Notes: generated by a model from the sequence alone, not told the origin. 64,000 bases of DNA from Isoetes taiwanensis (GCA_021234155.1 JAJEKV010000469.1:64001-128000); one strand, 5' to 3'. Positions 1 to 12,942 are shown, counted from the first letter of the stretch. A program made the numbers and translations.

Positions 1-1972
1 GAGCAAGAAGATAAATAAACTATTGTGTTAATATTAGATGCATCAATAGAGTACCTTAAGACTTATAAGCAACCCCCAAGTGGGCGTCCACACGAGAGTG
101 AGACATGGTGTCTGATTGATCCTAAGGGACGAAAAACAATTTCATACCTCATTGTATCTCCATTATCACTTTCATAATTATGATCTAGTCATCAATGTTC
201 AAGAATAAAATATCGAAGATAACACATGTTCGAGAGTTAAGTGACTTCAACTTTAAACTTTCGGCACTCTCATCATTGAAGCATGGCAGCTCATTCTTTG
301 TCTGGAAACATAAATTTCAACAATGCATATTTTGAGATAAACAAAAGCAAAGTGTATTTGCAAACTTAGTAGTAGTACATGCAAATGCATGTGGTACTCT
401 AATTACAACAATTGAGTATTTCAAATGGAAGCTTGTGGGGAATATGTGTAGAAGTAAAATATACATAGCTCAACACAAAATATAATCCAAAGATAATAGC
501 ACGTATTGTGATTCAGAACATAAGATGTATGTTTTGCTCCCATGCATCCCACAATGGCAATGGTCACTTTGTATATCAAGAAAATAGAAGAGACTAAGCT
601 GTTCAAAGTCTGCTCTATTTATGTAAGAAGTCCCAGCATAATGATTTTTTGATATAAATCACGGGGTCTGGCTCATCAATAATAGTCAATCTTGGTCTAA
701 ACATTTCAAGAAAGGAATGATAGGGCTCAGAATGAATGCCAGATATGTGGTTAACACATGCAAGTCACTTGCCAATATCTGTAACATCTCAAAATCATGC
801 TCACTGAAGCAAAATAGTAGTGACACCAACAACATTAAAGTATTGAATGTAATCTCTTAATTGACCATTCATGCAAGATCAAAGATAACATGGGCCAACA
901 AAAGTAGCATGAAAACGAATCGAGAAAAGAGAGAAAACATAACTTAATGATATGGTGTTTCTATCATTGTTGCTGAAGGGCAGGTCTTGGCAATTTAAAA
1001 TAGTATCACATTTGTTGACTTTTCATGCTCAAGCTCATTTACATAATATACATTCCTTTCTACGAAATTACAGACCTACTAAAAAGCCGATTTTGTGTAC
1101 CTTTGTTAATGTATGCAAATTGGAACATGGCGTGAAGCTAGGGATGTTTTAGATGGGTCATGATGTATGCAAATTTCGCATGGCCCTCCATAATTGTTGT
1201 ATAATCCATAACCCTATCACGGGGCCTTGAAAGCCTAATCATAGTCAGCTAAATTTATAGAAGCCAAGTACATTCATTAGGAATAAACATCAGTTTAGAA
1301 TACAATAAATAAATAGCATGCACCTTCTAGAAAGAAAATTTTTTAACACTACAAAAATATGACTACAAAAATATGACAACTAATTAGTCACACAGGGCTG
1401 GGAGGATTTAGAATCCATATAATGGTCTATTCAAATGTCAATCAATAAGCTCATGTCCTGTAACATGCAAGAAATTCAGTCCCTATCGAATTTATTACAT
1501 TGTATCAGCTTGCTATATACTGAAGATAGTTGGAAGGGCAACTATGGTAATCACAATAAAACGTAAAGAACTTGTTCAAGACTCATGCAGATACATTACG
1601 TGCTACGGACCTGTTGTTCTATTGTGAACCAAGAAGTATACATCATCACAATGCATTGACAAACAAATGAACTAAAGAAAACCACAACATTAGAATCTGG
1701 AAGGCAAACTCCGGTAGGTTGCGTTTTGGTCCCGTACATAACAACTTATGGCTATAACTTGAAAACAAATTTAAAATCTAAAAGGATAGTAATATCTCAT
1801 TGAATCTAGTTAATAAGTTTTTCCAATCTTATTTGCATTAACAATTAGTTTCAATGTGACGGACCATGAATTTTCATAAAGAAAGAGCATGCCTTATTTG
1901 GTTGTTATTGATGTCATTACATGGCCGACCCTAATTCCATTGCTCTTTACACCCCATGGTAAATATGACATG
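1..1972. other. AT-rich non-coding stretch
   Basis: No convincing coding frame, RNA gene or repeat was seen on either strand. The short open frames here lack family resemblance and splice context. Confidence 0.5.
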
Positions 1973-2031
1973 CTAGACACAAATTAAGCTGTCAAACAAA
2001 TTTGTAAGGGTTTGAGAAAGAATGTACTTAC

Positions 2032-2182
2032 ATGTGAAGGGATTCAAAGGTTCTAAAGTCCCTAGGTAGAGATAATGATTGCAAAGATCCCAATTCTCAA
2101 CAAAGGTAAGACAATAGCCGGGCTCAACATCATATAAAGAGAATCGGATATCCTCCGATTCTTGCCAAAAGCAAGAACCCAC
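2032..2182 (-). CDS. possible isolated exon, unassigned
   Basis: On the minus strand an open stretch reads GSCFWQESEDIRFSLYDVEP and onward for about 50 residues, with ordinary protein composition (aromatic and acidic residues, no low complexity). It ends at a consensus splice donor (CACAT then GTAAGTAC, reverse complement of 2024-2031), and a pyrimidine-containing AG lies near its upstream end. I do not recognise the family. No neighbouring exon with the same quality was found within 2 kb on this strand, so it may be an exon of a gene extending outside the window or a stranded gene fragment. It could also be chance. Confidence 0.28.
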
Positions 2183-2251
2183 TTAGGCACTCAATAGAAA
2201 AGGTAAGGAGAAGCCTTGACTAACCGTTATCTAGCAAAATCGTCCCTTTGG

Positions 2252-2710
2252 CGATGGATTCATAAATTTTTCCTTTAAAGCGTAAAAGAAATTGTACATT
2301 CCATTTTGCATCTAAAACTTTTAGTTAAGTCATAAAAAATAGCGATCCACATGCATCTTAGGAACAACATTTCAAATATCAGGGATAGTATGTAAATCTA
2401 AAAAGAGGGATCTTATCAAGCCAAAAATGGCAAAGTAAGAGATAGGGTGCTGGAAAATCCTTTGTTGCCACGCTTGAAAATAGAACGTCGAATTCCGACC
2501 TGCCCAACACATCTCTGATGTCAAAAAACAAAACAACCTTTTCCAAGATTTTTATAGGATAACCACGAGGGACACGATTCATCGACCAAATGTCAATCCA
2601 TGCCGTATTTTGCGAGCCTACCATTCTGAGCCTAACATGCACAAAATGTTTTGATGCTAAAGAAAATGGTTGGAATACTGGAAATTGTTTCTAAAACCTT
2701 AGGCCCAACC
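2252..2710 (-). mobile_element. LINE ORF1 (DUF4283-like) fragment, copy 1
   Basis: The minus strand encodes a broken frame with features of plant L1 ORF1: VRMVG followed by WIDIWSMNR, then GYPIKILEKV, and a later segment CHFWLDKI close to the zinc-knuckle entry. The same sequence recurs at 13291-13851 with scattered small insertions and deletions, so it belongs to a dispersed repeat. No RT or poly(A) is attached, so this is an ORF1 scrap. Family assignment is from remembered ORF1 patterns. Confidence 0.45.
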
Positions 2711-2717
2711 TCCTTTA

Positions 2718-2790
2718 AACAAGGTGCTGCGCACGGAGGGTTGCCCTCCATGGCCGGAGGGTGGAGTGGCTTAAATCATAGTTCAAAGTC
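2718..2790. repeat. dispersed GC-rich repeat with GGAGGGTTGCCCTCC palindrome
   Basis: It contains GTGCTGCGCACGGAGGGTTG followed by CCCTCCATGGCC, then a segment ending GAGTGGCTTAAATCATAG. The reverse complement of the same block is at 57100-57165, and weaker related pieces are at 32538-32560 and 35358-35445. It looks like one end of a repetitive element. Confidence 0.55.
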
Positions 2791-3112
2791 ATGTTTTGGC
2801 TAGGTTGGTCGGAAGCTATGCCAACAGCTTCAGCAGTTGGGCATGGCAACAGAATCCATACTTGCCACATGCTTGGTGCTACTAGATGATGCCATGTGCA
2901 TTCCTTAGTCTAGTAATTTTAAAGTAGAATGAAGTGCTTTTAGTTCGTCATAGGTGAAGATGACCGCCTGCGATGGTGGATTTTGTAAGATTCCATACTT
3001 GTGTATGTAGAATAAAAGATATGGCTTATAAATTAGCCAAGATTTCAGATTTATCTATTTCTTTAGGTCAAAATTATGGTTACGCTTACATAAGTTGGCA
3101 TTCTATTCTATC

Positions 3113-3136
3113 TTTTTTTTTTTTTTTTTTTTTTTT
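3113..3136 (-). other. poly(A) tail of the LINE
   Basis: There are 24 consecutive T on the plus strand directly after the LINE 3' end. On the minus strand a TTTGTATTCTTTTGAGTAAT-type terminus precedes the tail, as is common in plant L1 elements. Confidence 0.8.
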
Positions 3137-3283
3137 GATGAACGTGGACCTTTATTACTCAAAAGAATACAAAGAGTACATGGGGGACTCAAAACCCAGT
3201 GGAGAAGATATCCACTAGAGCAACACTACCCACCACATACATAACATAAGCGAGAATACAGATCACCATGAGCAACCGTTTTG

Positions 3284-6200
3284 CTATGAGTAGGTGTGAA
3301 TCTGAAGATATTGTTCCCAAATGACACTTTTGATGTCATCCTTCAAGGAAGAACATTTATGCGCCTTCGCAATGCGACTACGGGCATCGCTAAGCACTTG
3401 CGTGATCCGAAAAGAGTCATCCCTTGAAGATGAGAAGATTTCGTCTCTTCGGATGGACCGGATGATCAAGCGGATGCTAAGTGGAAAGCCCTCTTTGCCA
3501 ACTTGTCCCAAGAACTAGGATAGACCGACAAAAGGACCTGTGACTATTCAAGTCACAATGGAAAAGACTTCGAAGCAACGCATAAAGCGGTCGAACATGG
3601 TGACACAAAGCGGTGCTCAATTGTCTCATCCCTCGTGCAAAAAGAGGCGCAGATCGAGACTTCCGGGCCGAAATCGATGAACAAGTCGATGCTTACATAC
3701 GCATCTATGAGTGATCACGCCACCATAAAATGGATAGCTTAGGATGAAGCAATTTATCCCATACCCATCGCCAGACCGCTTTTACGATGAGGCTCGGGGA
3801 TAACTAAAGGCCACTTTGGCGATGGAGGCAACACCCGAGGATGAAGCGGGGACCACATACATCGAGTGCACCAGGTGCTCCTCCTTAACTTTCGCCATGA
3901 ACCACCTAGAAATTTCGGGAGCCACGTCTTGTGGGTGTGGAGGAAGCGTAGCGACTACTTTTCCCAAATGCTCAGGTCCCAGCGAAGGAGAAGGAACTTC
4001 AATTTGAACTCATTCCCGTCAACAATCTTGTCTCATTATACCATGCGAATCTGAGTGAGCACACTACCCCGCTTGCCGCCACCGACGCGTTGCGTCAATG
4101 GATGGGGCCGAGGAAGAGACGGAGGGACAACTGCATGACTGGTCACCCAAAGGGATCCACCAACAACCGGTGCAGGATGGAGTGTGTGGGCCATTGGATG
4201 GAGGCGGAAACAAAGTGCGCCGCGGTCTAGCGCGGTTAGCGACCCCTTGAGGAAAAGGAGATCCATTAGGATATGGAGAAAGTGGATAGAATAATGCCCA
4301 TGGGAGGAGAGGCTTAATGGATGGAGAGCCAAAGGAAATGCACCTCTGTAAAGATCGGTGAATGAGACTTGAGACACGGAGAATTATCGGCATTATTGAG
4401 AATCCGCCACATGAACTTAGAGATCAGCACATTGCTCCACGGAGAAGAAAGTGAATCATCCCCAGCCCCCACAAAGTTTAGGCATAATGTACTTAGCCCA
4501 ACTAACTTTAACATCAGCTCCTTCTTGATTGCCACCCGGATGAAGTTCGGCGGTTCGAACAATGAGTGCATCTTTGGCTGGGGTGCCGACAAGATGGATG
4601 CCATGTAGACATGTGTACCACTCGGGCGACTTTGCCACGCGTTACGACCGGCCTTGGATAACTTAGTGGACCACGGAACAAATGCCTTTCCAACCCCTTA
4701 ATAATGACATCCACGCATCACGGATGAGAGGTGTATACCAAGCTGGAATGCCTAGAAGCTTAGTTGCCTTCCCATGAGGAAGAACCTTCCATGGAAATGC
4801 AACCCAGGAAATAGCCAACCTTTGGAGAGTCTAGGGCCCATAGTGCGATACACTTTTGCCACCCCACAAAGATACGGAAGCCAAAGAAATCGTCAACAAA
4901 GGAAATGGCGTGCAAATGGCGCTCATCGACCATTAAGAACAAGAAAGTGTCATCGCATCGCGATTCTGAGGATCTCTTGTGAACCATTATTCATGGGAAG
5001 ACCATGCGGGATGCCTTCTGCCTTTGCAAGAGAGAATACCAGAAAGAATCTACGCCACAATTGTAAAAGCAGCGGTGCCAAAGGGACGAGCCTGGCGAAT
5101 GCCACCCGCCCCACCCGAAAAATGTTGATGGTTCTCCTTGAAAAAGAAGAGCGAAGGCAGGGGAATAATGAAGTTTCATAACATCTGTTATTTGGGCGGG
5201 CACAAAACCAAGGCGTAAAAGGCTTCGCTCCGAGGAAACTCAGGTCCAACAACGTCATATGCTTTTGCAAAATCCAGCTTCAAGTATACAATGGGGTAAC
5301 CATGCATTCTAGCCCAATATAGACCCTCATATGCTGCTGCCACATTATTCAAGATACGTGAGGCAAGAAAGCCGATTTGCGTGGAGGAGATGGACTCGAT
5401 AAGCGCCACAAAGCTTCGAGCAAAAGCTTTAGCAAAGATCTTGTACACCGAAAGGGACAACAAAGTAATGGGGCGCCAATCTGAAATGGAAGAGGGATCC
5501 TTACATTTTGGAATAAGAGATGCTGTCGAGTTGAGGATTTTTGTCCGGTGCCTCGTCTTTTAAAATCCCCGAAAAGCATCATACACATGCACCAAGCCAA
5601 TCCCAATACTCTGGAAAAACTCCCTTTGGAATACCATCAAGACCGGACACTTGCCCCTCTTGAGAGAAAATGTGGCCTCGGCTAAATCATTCGGCTGATC
5701 TCGGCCTCTAAATTGGCCCTTTGCTCATTGGTGACTATAGGATGAACCTTAGCAAAGCAAGGCGCTTGAAAAATTTGAAAGGGGAAGGCCGAAAGCTGAT
5801 GAAAAGCTGAAAAGTGATTATGCAAAAAGCCTCTAAGCTCGGTGGATCTGAAACAAACAAGCCCATCAAGAGTGCGGTGAAGAGATGCGACTAGCTTTCT
5901 TGTTTTGGCGGCTCACGAAGATAAAACGTGCCGGTCTCCCTCCTTGAACCATTGCAACCCAGCTTTAATGCGAGCAAAGTGCACTGTTTAGATTCCATAC
6001 GCCTAATGCTACACAAAATTTGCTTCTCCACATGGCCATCGATGGTGGAACACGGACACGCATGCCTCAAGTTGTCGATAAAGAGCGTGAGAAGGCTCGG
6101 TGGCGGCGCCAGTTCCGACCCCAACCTTTAGCAAAAGACTTCCTGGCCGGCGAGAGCATCAACAATACTGCCGTGCCCAGCGTCGAGAGAAAGAAGTGAG

Positions 6201-7005
6201 ACCATGCACGTCTCTGATTTTTGCCACAAAATCATCATCCTTCAAGAAAAATGTATTGACTTTGAAATATGTCTTAGAAGCGGCATGCACCACCGTGATG
6301 AGAGCAAGAGAAATCGTGGATTATGGTCGAGAAGTGCGATTATTCAAGAGGTTCTCACGATGAAGCGGACAGGGGGTTGCTACCAAAGCATTATAGTAGC
6401 CTCTATCATGTCTTGCATATGCTCTACCACCACCCAACCAGCCATTACACCAAGTAAAAATTTGAGGGACCCTCAACTTCTGTGAAGCCACAATCTTGCA
6501 TTAAAGCGATGCCCTGCGCTCCGTTCAAAAAACCACTATCTATGCACCTCACCCACATCTGTCTTGCTCAAGCTCAACCATGTTAAAATCACCCACCATG
6601 ATCCATGCAGGGGAGCCTAACCTCGATAATTTGGAGCATAAAGAAGCCCACAATGCACCTCTCGGCGTGGTCGATTATGCGCATACATTAACCAATCCCT
6701 ACTCTTGCCCCTTATCAAACCATTTGACTATGATCCATGGCCAAATCTGTCAACTTTGAGTAAATGACCTTTGGAATCGTCCTCCTCCATCTTTGTAAGG
6801 ACACCCGGCCTTTGCGGGAAGTCTGCGGCCGCCGCGAACATTATCTTGCCTATTGATTCTGCGGCAACTTTGTAGGCATCCTCTTTCTTGCATTTATGCT
6901 CTTGCAAACAAATGAAATCGAGTCCCACCTAATCGGGGCCATAGACAACCTGCTCCTTTTAGTAGGGGAGGAGGCAACCCCCGCACATTCCAGGAGATTG
7001 CTTCA
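3284..7005 (-). pseudogene. LINE ORF2: endonuclease and reverse transcriptase, broken
   Basis: ORF2 of an L1 element makes the nicking endonuclease and the reverse transcriptase that copies the RNA at the target. Reading the minus strand from about 7005, the frame opens with NEAISWNVRG, the standard start of the AP-type endonuclease. DFICLQEHK follows at about 6910. RT motifs come next: LSVYKIFAKAFAR, TQIGF and LKLDFAKAYD at 5460-5230, a degraded RQGCPLAPLLF-type block around 5110, and a DDTFLFL catalytic box near 4935. VSWAKYIMPK...GGWG at 4530-4460 is the post-RT region. DETIEH with paired cysteines near 3630 is the remains of the zf-RVT domain. The motifs fall in different frames separated by stops, so no functional enzyme is encoded. 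Confidence 0.75.
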
Positions 7006-7176
7006 TTGATGGTGGGCGTGGAGGATGTTTTAAGTCCATATCAACTTGTATATGAGACTCATTCGCCACTTGATCAGCCCAGCGATGCTATTGGACTGTG
7101 CGGTGATAGTGAGTGAGGAGAGTTGGCTCAACAATGTTAGGGGAAGCGGAATCTGCGAGAGGTTTTGTGGGCGAAG

Positions 7177-8044
7177 CTATTCCTCCCTCCGCGGCTTTTT
7201 CATGCGGGCAATGGACCATTCTTCTTCAATCGCTCTTGCTTTGCGTGCAATCATGTCCGGCCCTCTCTGCTTTGGTCGGAAAGGAAGACAATTATGGGCT
7301 GCGGGGGTGTGCCAATGGCTAGGGTAGAAGAGCGAAGAAGGGGTGATGGCAGGGCCAGTCTGGGGAGGCTGGAGTAGGGATGGCGTTGGGAAGTAAGTAG
7401 GGGAGGCAGTAGGAGGAGGGATGGGAATGGAGGGTCTGCGCATACCGCGATAAGCGAGAGAAGGCCTCAACATCGGGGAAACATATTGGGCAAGCTCTAG
7501 GCCGTTAAGCAAAGATAATTTATATTTAAAAAAGAGTGGACCACTTCTAGCGACCACGGACTTGGGGAGGGAAGCCTCGATGAGGAAGGGAAATACAAAT
7601 CGAGGACCATTGGTAATCGAATGAGCAAGGTGCAACCCTAATCCATTGGCAATGGAGATCAAGAAGTCCGGAACCTGCAACTCAATTGGGAAGTCCTCCA
7701 ATGCAAACCCGCGGGGGGCATCGGCGTGCACGGACTTATTAGGAAGAAATCGGGGGTGTATACGATACAAGAGATAATGTCCCCACAAAGGATCCACTCC
7801 ACGCTCCACTAGTTTATCAACAGCAATAGGCTGACCCGAACATCACTAAGAAGAAATAATTGTCTTGCCTATCCAAAACTTTTCGGGGACTCATGCGAGG
7901 AGGCAATCCCAACTTTTGCGGATGTTGTTTCAACCAAAATCCCATCCTCTTGAGATCAAGGCCGACCCGGTGAAATGACATACCACCGCATGGGACATTA
8001 GATTGTTCGGGACTTTGCAAGTGGACACTATGATCTATCTCCAC
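7177..8044 (-). pseudogene. LINE ORF1: RNA-binding (DUF4283-type) protein, broken
   Basis: Two minus-strand open pieces (8044-7817 and 7809-7177) lie just upstream of ORF2, where ORF1 is expected. The second carries HADAPRGFALEDFPIELQVP and, soon after, ISIANGLG and FVFPFLIEASLPKSV, resembling the C-terminal half of plant L1 ORF1 proteins that coat the element RNA. A proline-rich tail follows (IPIPPPTASPTYFPTP). The zinc knuckle normally near the end was not found. The two pieces are separated by a stop, so the gene is inactive. Confidence 0.6.
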
Positions 8045-8234
8045 AACCGAGACACCAGCTGAGTGAAGGCACTAGAACACACCTCGCTTCATAGAACCTG
8101 CGTTATCGGGAGGCGGTTGAACATCCATTCTATCTTCAAGACCTGCGGCTCTTTCATATATTCGGACACCTCTCTCTTTTGTTATTCTCCATCATAAGAG
8201 ACACCGCGGCGACGAAGCGAGCGCATACACGAAG

Positions 8235-8790
8235 TCATGTCAAAGCTTTTAATCCAATCACTAAAGCTGGCGTTTGTGATACTTTCGAGCAACGATCATG
8301 GGGCGCAGACCAAGGAGCGGAGGGAGGGAAGAGGAGGCGGTAAGAGGCCTGAAGAGGAGAGCAAGAGAAGGCGGAGTTGGGCAGAGGTGGAGGGAGGAGG
8401 AAGAGAGGCGGCAGTACATGGCAAAGAGAGGGGAGGGAATTGCAAATCCATAGAGGCGGGGGCATATGCAAGTGGATTGAGGCGAGAATTAGGAGGAAGC
8501 TTGGAGAGGCCGAGAGGCGTAAAACTTGCGAGCAAGAATGCATACCGGGAGGGCGACCCATGGAGGCCGAAATAGGATCCCAATTCCGGGACTGAAGCAG
8601 CACGAAAAACCACCTGATGCCATACACCGTTGGAAAGCTCACTGCACAAGCTTTCCAACGCCAAAAATCGCTTGAAGGACACCCAGGAGGGAGATATCTC
8701 GAGGCCGAACCGGGTGCCAAAACCTAGCACGTGGGCTGCATCCTCCGAAGTCGCTATTATTAGTGTAGACTTCTTCAATCCCAAAAGTAG
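8235..8790 (-). other. GC-rich leader (5' untranslated region) of the LINE
   Basis: This is a purine-rich, GC-rich block (GAGGAGG/GAAGAGG tracts on the plus strand) upstream of ORF1. It supports several overlapping open frames on both strands, which is typical of composition bias rather than coding. Its position suggests the LINE leader or promoter. Confidence 0.4.
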
Positions 8791-8830
8791 CCAAAAGTGT
8801 CATCGCATCTGCTTTTAGTATAGTTCTTCT

Positions 8831-9370
8831 TAATTTCAAAAGCAAATACTGGTGCATGGGGTTCAGCTAATGGTGAATGGCACAAATTTATTAGAGTTCT
8901 CCGTCTTCAATATTAGGATAGCTAAAATGGTAAAAGTTGTAGTATATCAAACATGTTCATATAGCACAATTTAAAATATATGATGTTATTTCTACGTTTG
9001 ATTCTGTCATTGACTATTTTTCGGTTGTAGAATTTAGGCAAGTGCTTTTTAGAAGTTCTTATTGCTGGTGCAATTGTGTCTGGGATGAGAATATACATGA
9101 AGTCATGATTGAACAATATTTCTTTTCTGTACACTTGAGTGCACATAATTGTGGAGGTACTTTTTGCTCCATTATGTTATTGCAGTCATATCTCTTATTT
9201 TGAAAGCTATGTTGTATTAGCATAGAAGGTTGTACAAATTAGCAACATACTTCATAAAACTATTATCTGGGTTCAAGCATTTGAGGTCTATGCATGATAA
9301 AGGTCGATGAATCGTGTGAAAGAGACCATGCATTAGTTAAAAATGCAAGGCGACACCCAGTCTGATTGAT
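8831..9370. other. no feature recognised
   Basis: AT-rich spacer between the LINE and the pseudogene. Nothing supportable was seen. Confidence 0.4.
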
Positions 9371-9379
9371 AAAGGATCC

Positions 9380-11810
9380 TTACCCCCAATGCAAAGCATG
9401 AGGATTTGTACCAGGATTTATTTTCCTTCCGATTTTCCAAAAAGTGAAGTATGTCCTGCACTCATATGTTAAGTAAGGTATCAGCTTATGTGCTAGTGCA
9501 CAATCACTAATAAGGAACTTGAGTTGTAGAAAAAAGTAACAACCTCGCCATTGATCCCAAGTAACCTCGACGGTGCAGCGAAAACCGCGGGTAGTAAACA
9601 CTTCATGCAAATGTGATATAGTCTCTAAAATTTGTGTGTTCAATGGTTGCATCCTTTCCGCATTTGAATCTGGCTGCGGCTTCTCTTGTATCTTGAAGTA
9701 TTTTCTTTAGCTTTGTCGGATGTTGCATGCGTGCACGAGAGAAAAATTAAGTTCCAAAGAGCTTCATCCTAAGGGGAAAAAAAGGGACCTATATAATTTT
9801 TAGGCATTAGGCAATGATACACAAATATTGCCATAATGTTTATGGCCTTGAATCGGCATTTTGAATAATGCTACAAAATGACAAAAAATATGGCAAAAGA
9901 AAGAAAATGCACATTATCGCCCGACTTCTCCACAATGGCTTGTAACAAGTGTATTTGGTCCTCAATGCAAGCGTATAAGGCGGCTCTCCAAAACTCTCGA
10001 CCGCCCTCCCATCCAGCGGGTAGACATGCCACCCCTTCATCTGCGCCTCCACATTGGCATAAAAAGTATCTAGAGCTGCTATCTTTGCCCTTTCAAGCGT
10101 CATTCTGACTGAACATAAGAGAAGCGTAGAAATCACTTGAATGTGAGAAAGCCAAAATGCATTCTTACATTCTCCAAAACAAATGTATATCTCGGCCAAT
10201 GGCCAACTTCGACTTTGTATTCCTTAAGAGTTTCCTTTATTCTCTCGTAAACCTCCTCAACGAAGATGGTGCGGTCCCCATGTTGTGTAGTTACTCGACC
10301 AAACATACTGCATTGTTACCAAAGTAAGTTTATTGTAAAATATCTCATATCAAAAATTTCAAACAAATCCATGTATGTGGTCAATACTACAAATCATATA
10401 TATGCAATCAATACTTTCAATTCAAGCAGCTTACCTTATCAAACTTGCAAAATTCAAGTAATTGTAGACGTTTCTTTTGAATCAAAGGACTATGTACAAG
10501 TTGAAACAATTCTCTTGCATCCACACCCCCTTTTATATGCACCATGCAAAACCGAAAAAATCAAATATTTGGCCGGATGGGATCCTTGTGTCAAAGTCAT
10601 AGATTGCAATCAACAAGTCGACAGCTGGAGGTGGTGGGCTCGAGGCCGAGACCGGGCTACGAGAAAAACTCACTTGTCTGTTGAAAAGTTCAACAACTGA
10701 AGATACCTAGCGTAATATTGAGGTCTATTGACTATGATCAGGGTCACAAAGTATCGACATAGAAAAATATGAACAATATGTAAAAGCTTTTCCACTTTTA
10801 CTTCATACTTTAGTAATACATCTTTGGTTATGAATTTGAATGTCGGTATTCACTTCATTGGCTATGTGAACACAAGTTCTTCATCTTTAGATGCTTGGTT
10901 GACCAGTGAGTGGATCCATCGGGAAGCCATCCGTTAGAGCTTGAGACAAATTCATCATCTCGGACATGTGTCATTTTGCACCTCTTTCGTCTTTGCTTTG
11001 TCTATGGGGAGAAAGATTGAAAGTAATTAGTGGCCAAAAGCAACTACAACAAAAGCACCTTCTTTAAAATAACAATACACGGAAAAATTGCGAAGTCGCG
11101 GCTTGGGCTTCCAATGATAGTATGTCATTTAGCAATTATAAATTTGGATTGCGAGGAACCAAAGCGGCGGCGGAGTTCCCAAGCAAAGGAAGAAACTTAC
11201 GGTAAGCCCGGTCAGGAGAGTATCATCAAGTGACTTGTAATTTTCAAATGTCAAAGCAAGCAATTGTGATATCTACGTTCCTCCACATCAGCTAAAATCC
11301 GTTTCCGATGTAAAATCGTGGGTCATTAACTTCAATATGTGTGCAAGACTCGGATAAGATAGCTCAAAACTACCTCTTGCGGTTTAAACTATTTCTCATC
11401 CATTGACTTAATAATAGAGACGTACGATAACTCATAGATCGGCGTAAGGCAATCTCACGTAGGTGTAGCAACATCCATTATGCGGGCAGGTACACGGTAG
11501 TCTTTGAAATATCGGTCATCTAAGATAGTTGTCATTCAAAAATAAGTCGGGGATTAACACAAGTTTTTACCTAAGTTTTGCATATATATCGACACACCAT
11601 AGTAGCAAGCAAACTTCGAAAAAGACCTTTGCCATGACCCATGCGAGATGAAGTTTTCGTCGTTGAAAGCGGGTTTACTTTCATCGCTACATCTAGAACT
11701 ATGTCATATGCAAGCTGCTTCTCCAAGCGGCACCCTAAACTTGAGAATAACAAGATGGCAAATCGAGAGATGCTTATGGAGAATATCAAAAGTTTATTCA
11801 AAGTGAAGAT
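9380..11810 (-). pseudogene. decayed gene for a large plant Munc13-homology-like protein
   Basis: Several minus-strand blocks occur in the same order as in a conserved plant protein of about 1,100 residues that I recall as carrying Munc13-like MHD regions. Block A (11801-11571) has QLAYDIVLDVAMK and, in a shifted frame, a histidine/tryptophan-rich piece. Block B (about 11560-11200) has MDVATPT with a following DCL, and later LALTFENYKSLDD. Block C (10305-10150) has TQHGDRTIFVEEVYERIKET and, a little further on, HWPRYTFVLENV. Block D (10120-9920) has NVEAQMKGW and, in another frame, LLQAIVEKSGDNVH. Block E (9655-9540) has MQPLNTQILETISHLHEVF, which I place close to the C-terminus. Such proteins are thought to act in membrane trafficking. 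Stops and frame changes lie within and between blocks, so it is a pseudogene or heavily rearranged copy. The family name is from memory; the order of blocks is the main support. Confidence 0.5.
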
Positions 11811-12028
11811 TCACATACCTTGGCGGATCCTACTTGGATGATGACAATGTGTGATAAAAATTGCGAACTTTTCAATGCATTCATGTTGGGTTACGAATAG
11901 GTAGCCCACCACCTTACGGTCGTTCTGCCAAGCAACAGCGACTTACGTGATGATTTATATAGACATTGCTTAGCTTAAATACACTACGACTAAGCGGCTT
12001 CTCTTATTTCCATTAAAGTAATAAACCT

Positions 12029-12400
12029 TCAAGAAGCCCGGTATGCTCGGAAAATTTGTAATCTGAGCTTGGCGCTCATATACCACAAAGGGAGCAAGAA
12101 AGCGTATCTTTTAGGATCATGAGTGATTGATGCAAAATTTGAATGGTGACCGTCCAAGAGATGTTCCTTTAGAATCTTGCGCCGAGAAACAAATGCGTCC
12201 CCACCACATTGAGTTGGATGCTTAAGAGCTCGGCAATATCTTCCCATTGATGCCACTTTCCATTGCCTTGAGCCTTGATAAATAGGCTCAAATCTCTGAC
12301 CATTAAAAATGTATATGCGCGAAACATTGAAAAGAGATGACTGGTTTCGCATGTTGCGGTGCTTCAAGACTAAGCGGAGCTTGTTACATGCCACGCCCAT
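12029..12400 (-). other. 123-residue open frame upstream of the pseudogene, unassigned
   Basis: This minus-strand frame includes NQSSLFNVSRIYIFNGQRFE and a later CGGDAFVSRRKILKEHLLDG. Its composition is protein-like, and it sits upstream of the 11.8-9.4 kb pseudogene on the same strand, so it could be an earlier exon block of that gene. I could not match it to any family. It may equally be a fragment of an unrelated element. Confidence 0.25.
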
Positions 12401-12940
12401 CCGCCATAAATTTATTTGTGTGAAATTTTGAATTTGACCTATTCCTTAAAATTAATGTTCAAGAAGAAGTTTGAGTTTATTACCTAACGCTGAGAGACAT
12501 TGTAAGCTTCATCATGATCATAATCCATAATTTTAGAACCCCAATGTTTCCCATTGCATGATTAGGTTTAGAACTGGAACCAACCTTGGTTCAGGATTAA
12601 TTGCGGTATAGGGGATGCCAGCGGTGGCGGTGGCAAAATAGTAACAATTCTCTATAGCAATTTATGCAAAAGCTCTTCTTCGATTCTCGACTAACAAATC
12701 ATGGAAGCGAGTTAACATCCGGCCGGCGCGATCTTGAAAGGAGGAAAATGCATGCCGCGCTATAAGCAAGAAGATGAGGAAAGGAGCCCCTCAGGTTAGC
12801 CGATTTTAGGTGAGTGGTTGTTTAGCAACAAAGCTACCTGCCCGAGTTCTGACCTATGTCGGTTTTGGCAGTCATCAACATATTGCAGTATATTCTTCAT
12901 TATATACTCCGGGATATGCCACAACCATACAAGCGAACCC
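12401..12940. other. no feature recognised
   Basis: No coding, RNA or clear repeat signal was seen on either strand. Confidence 0.35.
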
Positions 12941-12942
12941 AA

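Larger units (their letters stand above)
3113..8830 (-). mobile_element. decayed L1-type LINE retrotransposon, nearly full length
   Basis: All expected parts occur in order on the minus strand: a GC-rich leader (about 8790-8235), an ORF1 relic (8044-7177), an ORF2 relic starting near 7005 with endonuclease, RT and C-terminal zinc region, a 3' untranslated end containing GAGTAATAAAGG, and a 24-base poly(A) (T-run at 3113-3136). Both ORFs are broken by many frameshifts and stops, so the copy is old and inactive. The 5' limit is approximate. I looked for a target-site duplication between the sequence left of 3113 and that right of about 8800 and could not find one. Confidence 0.75.

Noticed and set aside
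4036-5270. Several 90-135 residue open frames on both strands as host genes
   Set aside because: They overlap the broken LINE ORF2, whose RT motifs explain the coding-like composition.
8235-8790. Overlapping 110-160 residue open frames on both strands as real genes
   Set aside because: They arise from a purine-rich GC-biased block inside the LINE leader and show no family match.
3113-8830. Target-site duplication of the LINE
   Set aside because: Compared the left flank of the poly(T) with sequence beyond about 8750; no convincing repeat found.
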